NCBI GenBank assembly: GCA_002317595.1
Contig: DCHL01000137.1
Coordinates: forward strand, 4,196 to 9,409
Reading direction: 5' to 3'
Source: Lachnospiraceae bacterium UBA1753
GTDB taxonomy: Bacteria; Bacillota; Clostridia; Lachnospirales; Lachnospiraceae
Length of the DNA: 5,214 bases
Part shown: one piece after another, positions 1-5,171 of the stretch
How the letters are laid out: each line of letters opens with the position of its first letter
Numbering within the stretch: the first letter of the stretch is position 1
The notes under the pieces: generated by a model
Database searches by the model: none
What the model saw: only the letters and a program-made list of their open reading frames with translations
What the model was told of the DNA's origin: nothing
Translations under genes and position numbers: made by a program

Positions 1-357
1 GCAATTTCCCTTCTTGTCGGTGGAATTGGAGTAATGAATATCATGCTCGTGTCAGTGACAGAGCGTACACGTGAGATTGGAATCAGAAAGGCGCTGGGTG
101 CCAGAACGCGTTCGATTCTGGCACAGTTCCTCTCTGAATCCATGATAATAACGGCCATTGGCGGTCTGATTGGAATATGCATAGGAAGCCTTGGGGCCTT
201 AGTTGCAGGAATGTGCGTCGGATTCACGGCTACAGTTGACCCCGTTACCGTGGTTATTGCGACTGCGTTTTCGTGTGGAATTGGGATTGTATTTGGAGTT
301 TACCCTGCAAAGAAAGCAGCTCGTTTAAGTCCAATAGAGGCTCTGAGACATGAGTAG
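1..357 (+). CDS. MacB/FtsX-type ABC transporter permease, C-terminal part (5' end outside window)
   Basis: This is the last 118 codons of a membrane permease; the frame is open from base 1 and ends at TGA 355-357. The fragment has the typical C-terminal layout of the MacB/FtsX permease family: the end of a membrane helix (about residues 1-17), the conserved cytoplasmic segment ERTREIGIRKALGA (21-34), a second helix (about 47-71), a third (about 81-100), and the terminal signature YPAKKAARLSPIEALRHE (101-118). These permeases sit in the inner membrane with a LolD/MacB-like ATPase and use ATP hydrolysis to drive transport or mechanotransmission across the envelope. The substrate cannot be read from this part. 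The C-terminus looks complete for the family. The gene converges on the minus-strand block, and the next gene overlaps it antisense by 104 bases. The ATG at 34 is an internal methionine, not the start. Confidence 0.93.
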   Translation, partial: AISLLVGGIGVMNIMLVSVTERTREIGIRKALGARTRSILAQFLSESMIITAIGGLIGICIGSLGALVAGMCVGFTATVDPVTVVIATAFSCGIGIVFGVYPAKKAARLSPIEALRHE

Positions 358-946
358 CATACTCGCTCCTCATGCCTGCTAGAAAATATAGCGGGTAAAA
401 TATCATTAGCAGCAGGCTTGAGTAGGATGCACGAATCTTATTCAGATACTCGCCGATATCCTCCGAGGGACGCCAGTATCTCTGAGTCTGTGACCTAAGC
501 TGACGGGCTACCTGACTGAAGGTCTCGCCATTAGGGGTGCCCAGCTTTTCGATAATGCGCTTCATTAAGGAGCGCTGGTAGTTAGGGATATCGCGGCAGT
601 TCATGATGAAAGCTGTTATTTCATTGTAATCAGTCTTCATGAAATTCTGCAGGGCATAGCGGTCCTTCTCGGATTTAAGCAACTGAATCATAAAGGCTTC
701 TATTGGAAGAGCTGACCTGTCACCGCGATAATCACCATAGTTACCATCATCAAGGGCGCTATTGATGCACTCGCCGTAGGCGATAATGATATCTCCCAGA
801 GTCAGCTCTGAGATAATGTCATCAGAATTCGGAATTTCATCTGCTGCAATGGAGACGATGAGATTCACGTTCCCATCAGGTTCATTCCTGAAGACTCTGC
901 AGGCCTTGGTCATCATAAGCTCGTCAACAGTTCTTGAAATATCCAT
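254..946 (-). CDS. Unknown 230-residue protein, last gene of the minus-strand block
   Basis: I do not recognise a family. The ATG at 946-944 has a clear AGGAG site (complement of 956-960) with a 9-base spacer, so the start is well supported. The protein looks mostly helical, with a charged middle region (about 85-175) and one hydrophobic stretch SLLLMIFYPLYFLAG (177-191) that could be a buried helix or a weak membrane segment; there is no signal peptide. Residues 197-230 are read from the strand opposite the permease gene's last codons. This tail is rich in Leu, Gln and Ser and may not be ancestral: the original stop may have been lost when the block came to lie next to the permease. The gene is separated from the upstream 258-residue gene by 100 bases of hairpin-rich DNA, so it may have its own or attenuated expression. 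Confidence is high that it is translated and low on function. Confidence 0.75.
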   Translation of the reverse strand: MDISRTVDELMMTKACRVFRNEPDGNVNLIVSIAADEIPNSDDIISELTLGDIIIAYGECINSALDDGNYGDYRGDRSALPIEAFMIQLLKSEKDRYALQNFMKTDYNEITAFIMNCRDIPNYQRSLMKRIIEKLGTPNGETFSQVARQLRSQTQRYWRPSEDIGEYLNKIRASYSSLLLMIFYPLYFLAGMRSEYATHVSEPLLDLNELLSLQGKLQIQSQFHTKTQSQ

Positions 947-973
947 AATGTTTTTCTCCTTAATGTAAAATTA

Positions 974-986
974 GCAGCGAAGCTGC
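974..986 (-). terminator. Hairpin just upstream of the 230-residue gene; possible terminator
   Basis: GCAGC (974-978) pairs with GCTGC (982-986) around a 3-base loop. Read on the minus strand it is GCAGC-TTC-GCTGC followed by TAATTTTACATT, a broken U-rich stretch. It lies about 60 bases beyond the stop of the 258-residue gene and just before the ribosome binding site of the 230-residue gene. It could reduce read-through rather than stop it, since the U run is interrupted. Confidence 0.4.
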
Positions 987-999
987 GTTATTTTAACGA

Positions 1000-1020
1000 A
1001 ATAATTGCGCAGCAATTATT
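1000..1020. repeat. Perfect 9-bp inverted repeat with a 3-base loop
   Basis: AATAATTGC (1000-1008), loop GCA, then GCAATTATT (1012-1020). The stem is perfect and its AT-rich base supplies A/T runs on both strands, so it may act as a bidirectional terminator element downstream of the 258-residue gene. It shares bases with an alternative pairing to 982-987 (see findings). Confidence 0.6.
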
Positions 1021-1046
1021 GAGTCTTTGAATATTAGTCCTTGAGG

Positions 1047-1823
1047 CTACCAGTCGCTGGTGGCCTCTGATAGTTTGCGGAAGAAATCCGCGTAGAACTC
1101 ACGGTCTTCATCAGAAAGACTGTCAGAAATGACCTGTGACACCTCCTGCTGCCTGGCCAGTCGTCGGGCCTCCTGTTCACGTCGCCTTGCCTGAGCCTGC
1201 TCTGAGAAAAGCTCAGAAATATTCAAAGGGACTTCCACAATATCCTCATCTGCTGATATCTCATGTGCATAGTGACGCCGGTCCCACTCAAAGGAAGTGG
1301 GATTTTCAGGATCAGCAGGCTGATTCGCAAACTTGCGCTTTACCGCATAATTATCGAGGGTGCGTATTACGAACATCTTCCACACAGTTGCCACAATCAT
1401 CTTCAGGTAGTCATCCGAATGGTATCGCGGTATGGGGGAGTCGGAAGCATAGTTTCGTCCTCTTCTCAGCATCGCAAGCAGCTTGTCGATGTAGCCGCTG
1501 AGATACTTTTCCAAAATTACCTCGCAGGAGAGGGCTTCGAGCTCCTCGAAGCTGAACATGTTCCTGAACACGGTGCTCCTGTGCACATCCAGGATGGCAC
1601 AGTACTCCTCGCAGTACTCATCCTCATCGCCGGGATTGAAGTCAAGCGGACGCAGCTCGCAGTCACAGATGAAGCCATTATCATCGTAGTACTGGAGCCT
1701 GTAGCGCATATCGACATCTCCGAGCTCATTGTAGAGATGACCATAGAGATGATACTTGTCGAGCAGTCTGTAGACGCTACCAAAAATCATTTCCTGCTCC
1801 TTCAGTGCGTTCTTGCTAATCAT
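1047..1823 (-). CDS. Unknown 258-residue acidic, coiled-coil protein coupled to clpP
   Basis: No family is recognised. The start ATG (1823-1821) lies 2 bases after the stop codon of the clpP-like gene, with its AGGGAGG ribosome binding site inside the clpP tail and a 7-base spacer, so the two are almost certainly translationally coupled. Visible parts: a helical N-terminus; a Tyr/Asp-rich section (36-50); a cysteine group C53, C55, C71 and C75 around an acidic run DEDEYCEEYC (66-75), which could bind a metal but is not a standard zinc finger; a helical middle (about 92-165); and an Arg/Glu/Gln-rich predicted coiled coil (about 205-240) ending in an acidic tail. There is no signal peptide or convincing membrane helix. 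Tight coupling to a peptidase suggests an adaptor, substrate or regulator of the ClpXP-like pair; this is inference from position only. Confidence 0.85.
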   Translation of the reverse strand: MISKNALKEQEMIFGSVYRLLDKYHLYGHLYNELGDVDMRYRLQYYDDNGFICDCELRPLDFNPGDEDEYCEEYCAILDVHRSTVFRNMFSFEELEALSCEVILEKYLSGYIDKLLAMLRRGRNYASDSPIPRYHSDDYLKMIVATVWKMFVIRTLDNYAVKRKFANQPADPENPTSFEWDRRHYAHEISADEDIVEVPLNISELFSEQAQARRREQEARRLARQQEVSQVISDSLSDEDREFYADFFRKLSEATSDW

Positions 1824-1825
1824 AA

Positions 1826-2419
1826 CTAGACCTCCCTGACAATCTCAGTCGCAAGACCGAACTTAAGAGCCTCCTCAGCCTTGTAGAAGCTGTCATCCTT
1901 CATTGCGGCTGTGACCTTCTTGAGGGGCTGACCGGTTCTCTCAGCCACGATTTCCCTGAGGAGCTTGCTGGTCTCTAAGAGGCTGTCAGCCTTAACCTGA
2001 ATCTCACCAGGCTTGAGTCCTGAGAAGTTGGCACTTCCGAAGGAGGCATCGTGAATCATAATCTCGGAGTGGGGCATGACAAGTCTTCTGTCTCCAGCGA
2101 GAAAGATGATTGCGCCCATACTGCAGGCATTGCCGATGCAGACTGTGGTGATGGGTGACTTCATGGCGCGCATGTAGTCGTAGATTGCAAGACCTGCGTT
2201 GACAACGCCGCCAGGACTGCTGATGTAGATGGTGATCTCAGAGCCACCGCAGTCGTGCTCGAGGAAGTTGAGGACCTTGAGGAACTCAGTTGCTGATGCG
2301 TCATCAATCTCGCTGGTGAGATAGACCTCCCTCTTCTCGAGGAGGATATCATCGATGGAAACGCGGCTGATGCCTGTTGCTGACTCTCTGAGGACGCTGG
2401 GGATTACAAAATTACTCAT
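1826..2419 (-). CDS. clpP: Divergent ClpP-family serine peptidase
   Basis: ClpP subunits form stacked heptamers that degrade polypeptides fed in by a ClpX/ClpA/ClpC unfoldase in the cytoplasm. The 197-residue length matches normal ClpP. In order: an N-terminal axial-loop region (IPSVLRESATG, 6-16); the SSPGG oxyanion/substrate segment (67-71) followed by NAGLAIYDYM; nucleophile Ser100 in NACSMGA; His123 in MIHDAS; and Asp176 in KDDSF. The triad is intact, so activity is expected. It is divergent: the usual MIHQPLGG segment at the start of the handle is replaced by MIHDASFGSANFSG, which may alter ring-ring contacts. It is unlikely to be the housekeeping clpP, which would be more conserved and next to tig or clpX genes. 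The start has a weak AAGG site (complement of 2428-2431) 8 bases upstream. It lies 79 bases after the coupling-protein-like gene and is coupled to the 258-residue gene. A phage head-maturation ClpP-like protease is the main alternative, but no capsid or portal genes are near. Confidence 0.93.
   Translation of the reverse strand: MSNFVIPSVLRESATGISRVSIDDILLEKREVYLTSEIDDASATEFLKVLNFLEHDCGGSEITIYISSPGGVVNAGLAIYDYMRAMKSPITTVCIGNACSMGAIIFLAGDRRLVMPHSEIMIHDASFGSANFSGLKPGEIQVKADSLLETSKLLREIVAERTGQPLKKVTAAMKDDSFYKAEEALKFGLATEIVREV
1831..1837 (-). promoter_or_regulatory. Ribosome binding site of the 258-residue gene, located at the clpP stop codon
   Basis: AGGGAGG on the minus strand lies inside the last codons of clpP, three bases before its TAG (1828-1826), and 7 bases before the ATG at 1823. 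Ribosomes finishing clpP can therefore restart directly on the next gene. It also fixes the start of that gene. Confidence 0.85.
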
Positions 2420-2490
2420 ATTAAGTACCTTGACCTTTCATAATGCAAGCAAATCATTTGGTGATCTGCGAGTGATGGATATGGGAGCGT

Positions 2491-2514
2491 GGCGGAGGCT
2501 ATACAGCCTCCACC
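2491..2514 (-). other. Strong hairpin spanning the stop codon of the coupling-protein-like gene
   Basis: GGAGGCT (2494-2500) pairs with AGCCTCC (2505-2511) around a 4-base loop, and GG/CC (2491-2492 with 2513-2514) extends it past one mismatch. The TAG stop of the ATPase gene (2501-2499) sits at the loop-stem edge on the minus strand. No U tract follows, so it is not a standard intrinsic terminator; it could be an mRNA-stability or processing element that sets clpP levels relative to the upstream gene. Confidence 0.6.
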
Positions 2515-3719
2515 GATGTAATCATCTTCAGACGGTCTACAAACTGTCCTCCGATGCCCTCTGTGATGAGGATTGCTTTGTTGCGGTCCTTGTTGAGGAC
2601 AGTGTGCACAGTCTTGTTGATATGACTGGCGATGAACTGCGCCGTTGCGGGGTCATGTCCGTTGAGATAAAGGATATGGTCGCAGTTGTTGGAGATGGTT
2701 CTTGCAGCACTTGCTGAGTACATCTCCTCAAGCTGTGAGATATTCTGAAGCAGGATACTCACGCTGATTTCACGGGAGCGGATGATGGATGTGAGATTAT
2801 CGAAATCATCAATCTTTGCAGATGCCGCAAAGTCATCCAGAATAATCCTTGTGGGGACAGGAAGCCTTCCGTCAGGCTCAGAATCTGCCGCATGGATGAG
2901 GGACTGAAGAGCCTGGGTGTGGAAGAGTGTGCAGAGCTTACCGAACGACCTGTCGTTGTCAGAGGTGTTGAGGAAAAGAACTGTCTTCTCACGGCCAAGT
3001 CTTGAGATGTCAAAGCTGTCGGGGTTGGAGAAAATAGGTCCGAACTCTGCGTAGTCGAAGGGGTCCAGCGCCTCGTTGACAAATTCCATAGTTGAGAACC
3101 ACATCTTCTCGGCATCACGGCTGTTCTCCAGGTCCTTGAACTTTCTGGCGCAGAAGCTGTCGGGATTGCTATCCGCCCAGTCAGAGATGGCGTCCCTGCC
3201 ACTACCGCTTAAGAATTCATGATGGAGGTTTACAACACTCTTCATTGTCTGCTCGCTCTCGGGCATTGCCTCAAGGACGAATCCGATAAGCATGGAAACA
3301 TAGCGCTCACCCATCCTGATCCAGAACAGGTCATTAGTGTTATGGACGTCGAAGAGTGCTACCGCCAGCTTCTTGATATCCTTTTCACTGGGAAGGCCCT
3401 CCGCGTTGCAATGGATGTAACTCAGCGGGTTATAGGGAGCACTCTTCTCGGGGTTTACGAAGTCGATTACCTCGACGTGGTAGCCCTTTGAGATAAGGAA
3501 GTCGGTGAACTTGCGGTGAAGAAGCCCCTTGGTGTCTGAGACAATGTAGCTGCCAAAGGGATTGAGAAGCAGATGGCTCACATAGCCGGTGGTCTTTCCG
3601 CTTCCGGGTGTACCAATGATAAGGTCATTGTTGTTGATATGTGTCTGATGTGTGTCGTTGGATACCTCGACTCCGTTTGCAAGGTAGCGAACGCCCATTG
3701 TGTTTGCTGAACTATTCAT
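2499..3719 (-). CDS. Soluble VirD4/TraG-type (type IV coupling protein) ATPase
   Basis: VirD4/TraG proteins are hexameric membrane-anchored ATPases that hand DNA-relaxase complexes to a type IV secretion channel. This 406-residue protein has the family's ATPase core: NNNDLIIGTPGSGKT with Walker A GTPGSGKT (36-43), the SDTKG segment (61-65), GYHVEVIDFVNPEKSAPYNPL (79-99), Walker B RIILDDFA (291-298), and the sensor-like region ILLQNISQLEEMY (322-334) followed by NNCDHILYLNGHDPATAQFI (344-363). The C-terminal ILITEGIGGQFVDRLK resembles the family's closing strand. There is no N-terminal membrane segment: Walker A comes only 35 residues in, while typical family members are around 600 residues with one to several anchoring helices first. 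The start is supported by GAGAGG (complement of 3725-3730), 5 bases upstream. It lies between ClpX-like and ClpP-like genes rather than with a relaxase or VirB4. It could be a soluble helper of a conjugation system encoded elsewhere, or a repurposed DNA or protein pump. Confidence 0.9.
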   Translation of the reverse strand: MNSSANTMGVRYLANGVEVSNDTHQTHINNNDLIIGTPGSGKTTGYVSHLLLNPFGSYIVSDTKGLLHRKFTDFLISKGYHVEVIDFVNPEKSAPYNPLSYIHCNAEGLPSEKDIKKLAVALFDVHNTNDLFWIRMGERYVSMLIGFVLEAMPESEQTMKSVVNLHHEFLSGSGRDAISDWADSNPDSFCARKFKDLENSRDAEKMWFSTMEFVNEALDPFDYAEFGPIFSNPDSFDISRLGREKTVLFLNTSDNDRSFGKLCTLFHTQALQSLIHAADSEPDGRLPVPTRIILDDFAASAKIDDFDNLTSIIRSREISVSILLQNISQLEEMYSASAARTISNNCDHILYLNGHDPATAQFIASHINKTVHTVLNKDRNKAILITEGIGGQFVDRLKMITSVEAV

Positions 3720-3735
3720 GATAGCCTCTCTTTCT

Positions 3736-3748
3736 GGCCCTGTGGGCC
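3736..3748 (-). other. GC-rich leader hairpin before the coupling-protein-like gene
   Basis: GGCCC (3736-3740) and GGGCC (3744-3748) form a 5-bp all-GC stem with a 3-base loop, in the presumed 5' leader between the repeat at 3749-3760 and the ribosome binding site at 3725-3730. It could protect the 5' end or modulate translation; on the minus strand it directly follows the CCCCC of the repeat, so alternative pairing with the repeat's GGG is possible. Confidence 0.5.
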
Positions 3749-3760
3749 GGGGGAACCCTA
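3749..3760 (-). repeat. TAGGGTTCCCCC repeat copy A, with adjoining -10-like box, upstream of coupling-protein-like gene
   Basis: Exact 12-base match to the copies at 5126-5137 and 5159-5170. On the minus strand it directly follows AT-rich sequence containing TACATT (3765-3760), a plausible -10 box, which would place the transcription start inside the repeat, 29 bases before the ATG. No good -35 box is seen 16-18 bases upstream. An operator overlapping the start site, or a conserved initial transcript sequence, fits best. Confidence 0.7.
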
Positions 3761-3802
3761 ATGTACAATAATGGTGACTCGAGAAAAATCGCGAGCGTTG
3801 AT

Positions 3803-3834
3803 AAAGAAAAAACGTGATTCTGACTAGCTTCAGA
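3803..3834 (-). terminator. Weak possible intrinsic terminator after the ClpX-like gene
   Basis: On the minus strand, TCTGA-AGCTAG-TCAGA (3834-3819) forms a short 5-bp stem, followed six bases later by a T-rich run TTTTTTCTTT (about 3812-3803). It begins just after the TAG at 3843-3841. The stem is short and AT-rich, so this is tentative, but it fits with a separate promoter at copy A of the repeat. Confidence 0.35.
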
Positions 3835-3840
3835 GCACCG

Positions 3841-5091
3841 CTATGGTGTGAGATAGAGCATCATCTCTCTGAGCTGCTTTCCCTCATACAGATGCTGCTT
3901 CAGAAGCCTGCAGGTGGAATTGTGGAGTTCATTGTAAATCTGCCTGCAGCCAAACTCCGAGTTGGCCATATCGTGCAGGTGGCTTCTCATCTCACTACTG
4001 ATGACGATGGGTATCTGAAGCCCTGATGACATGGCGTGAACATTCTTGTCGATGACCTTATCGATGGCTTCATCTGACAGCTTATGGTAGTTAAAAATAT
4101 TCACGAAGCGTCCAAGCAGCTCAGGTATTGCGCCCTGCTCCTTGAGGTCACTCATTGTGATAGGACTGTAGTGCATGTCAGTGCAGTCATTCTCTGTCAG
4201 AGTAACGGCAGTAAAGCCGATGGAGCAGCCGCCTGACACCTTCTTTGTGCGGTTCTTCCTGAAGACATCAAAGGCTCCCATTCCGATGAACATGGTTCTT
4301 CCTGTATGAATGGAAGTCTTGTCGATGGCCCTGCCCTCTATGAGGGTGAGCAGCTCATTCTGCACCTCGTGATTCAGCTCAGTCTTTCCACCGAGGAACT
4401 GGGGCAGGAGACACTTGTCGAACTCATCAAGGAAGACGAGTGCAGTACCATCGCTCTTAAGGCTGATAAGTGGATCAATGATTTCACCGACACTGCTGCC
4501 TACATAACCAGAAGGCGTGAGGCCTGTGACATCAATCTGCACTACAGGCAGCTCGGGGATTTCAAGTGAAAAGTACTGCTTCAGTGCGCGGAAGGTCTCC
4601 GTCTTTCCACAGCCTGAGGGTGCTGCCATAAGAATGTTGTTGGAAATCGTCCTGTAATCTGCACAGCTCAGAAGATACAGATAGATGTTGAAAAGAATAT
4701 CCTCGAGTGCCTCCTGGCCGATGACCATACGACTTATCGCATCGACAAACTTAGGAAATGTCACCTTGTCTACCCATCTCTTGAGGTGGAGCCTGAGATT
4801 CTGATCTGCACCCGCCGGCGCCTCGGGCTTAGCAACAGCCTTGTCAGCCATCTTCCGCTTATACTTTTCCTCCGCCTTCTTCTCTGCCTCCTCGCGGAAG
4901 GTCTCCTCGATGTCCTTGATCAGCTCCTCACGGTAGTTCTCGAGAATCTCGCGGATATTCTCCTTTGTGAAGAGCATGTACTCCTCGGAGCCGATTACCT
5001 CATTGCTGATTTCGGTGGGGCCCATGGGTGGCTTCTTAAGCCTTGCAACGGGGCGCTTGCGACCTGACTGTCTTGTAGTTGTATCTGCCAT
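3841..5091 (-). CDS. ClpX-like AAA+ unfoldase without the zinc-binding domain
   Basis: ClpX hexamers unfold proteins with ATP and thread them into ClpP. The 416 residues show: a basic N-terminal tail (8-20); a Glu/Lys-rich, probably coiled-coil region (about 43-85) and an Ala/Pro linker (86-96) where ClpX normally has its four-cysteine zinc domain; then an AAA+ module with VIGQEALEDILF (123-134), Walker A APSGCGKT (157-164), pore loop GYVG (195-198), Walker B ALVFLDEFDK (217-226), sensor-1 region MFIGMGAFD (267-275), IGF docking tripeptide (291-293) in GGCSIGFTAV, arginine finger R328 in IPELLGR, and sensor-2 arginine R383 in FGCRQIYNEL. All catalytic elements appear intact. The IGF tripeptide is the known ClpP-binding loop of ClpX, so partnership with the ClpP encoded two genes downstream is likely. 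The start has a perfect AGGAGG (complement of 5099-5104), 7 bases upstream. The new N-terminal region probably selects a substrate or adaptor other than ssrA or SspB. It is not the host clpX, whose zinc domain is nearly universal. Confidence 0.92.
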   Translation of the reverse strand: MADTTTRQSGRKRPVARLKKPPMGPTEISNEVIGSEEYMLFTKENIREILENYREELIKDIEETFREEAEKKAEEKYKRKMADKAVAKPEAPAGADQNLRLHLKRWVDKVTFPKFVDAISRMVIGQEALEDILFNIYLYLLSCADYRTISNNILMAAPSGCGKTETFRALKQYFSLEIPELPVVQIDVTGLTPSGYVGSSVGEIIDPLISLKSDGTALVFLDEFDKCLLPQFLGGKTELNHEVQNELLTLIEGRAIDKTSIHTGRTMFIGMGAFDVFRKNRTKKVSGGCSIGFTAVTLTENDCTDMHYSPITMSDLKEQGAIPELLGRFVNIFNYHKLSDEAIDKVIDKNVHAMSSGLQIPIVISSEMRSHLHDMANSEFGCRQIYNELHNSTCRLLKQHLYEGKQLREMMLYLTP

Positions 5092-5125
5092 ATTTTTTCC
5101 TCCTGAAATAAGTTGATAATTGTCT

Positions 5126-5137
5126 GGGGGAACCCTA
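5126..5137 (-). repeat. TAGGGTTCCCCC repeat copy B, proximal to the ClpX-like gene
   Basis: Same 12 bases as copies A and C. On the minus strand it follows TTGTAGTA, giving a possible -10 box TAGTAT (5142-5137) that overlaps the first bases of the repeat. The repeat ends 34 bases before the ATG, close to the 29 bases for copy A, so A and B occupy equivalent positions in their leaders. No convincing -35 box. Confidence 0.7.
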
Positions 5138-5158
5138 TACTACAAATAAGAAAATGCT

Positions 5159-5170
5159 GGGGGAACCCTA
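5159..5170 (-). repeat. TAGGGTTCCCCC repeat copy C, distal to the ClpX-like gene
   Basis: Same 12 bases, starting exactly 33 bp from copy B, about three helical turns, so proteins bound at B and C would face the same side of the DNA. On the minus strand it follows an AT-rich stretch containing TATAAT. Confidence 0.7.
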
Positions 5171-5171
5171 A

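Noticed and set aside
374..417. GCCTGCT / AGCAGGC inverted repeat just after the permease stop, as a permease terminator
   Set aside because: The 7-bp arms are separated by a 30-base loop and no T run follows on the plus strand. The region is also coding for the minus-strand gene, so chance is likely.
1263..1829. Plus-strand open frame of 188 codons opposite the 258-residue gene
   Set aside because: It is entirely antisense to a minus-strand gene with an excellent ribosome binding site and coupling to clpP. Its own sequence is Ile/Val-rich without domain features, as expected of a shadow frame.
1826..2419. ClpP-like gene as a phage head-maturation protease
   Set aside because: No portal, capsid or terminase gene is present, the sequence follows canonical ClpP from the N-terminal axial region to the Asp motif, and a ClpX-like partner with the IGF loop is in the same block.
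2421..2441. Six-codon minus-strand mini-ORF (MKGQGT) ending just before the clpP start codon, as a leader peptide
   Set aside because: It has no ribosome binding site of its own, and a frame this short is expected by chance. It could only matter if shown to be translated.
2420..2498. Separate promoter for clpP in the 79-base gap
   Set aside because: GCATTATG gives only a weak -10-like CATTAT with no -35 partner, so no promoter can be supported. Read-through from the TraG-like gene is simpler.
2355..2717. Plus-strand open frame of 120 codons crossing the clpP start and the TraG-like 3' end
   Set aside because: It overlaps two well-supported genes and the intergenic hairpin, shows no ribosome binding site or recognisable motif, and is explained as a shadow.
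3749..5170. CRISPR array or plasmid iterons formed by the GGGGGAACCCTA copies
   Set aside because: Only three 12-bp copies exist, with spacings of 33 bp and about 1.4 kb. There are no regular spacers and no cas or rep gene, and the positions track gene starts, which fits regulation better.
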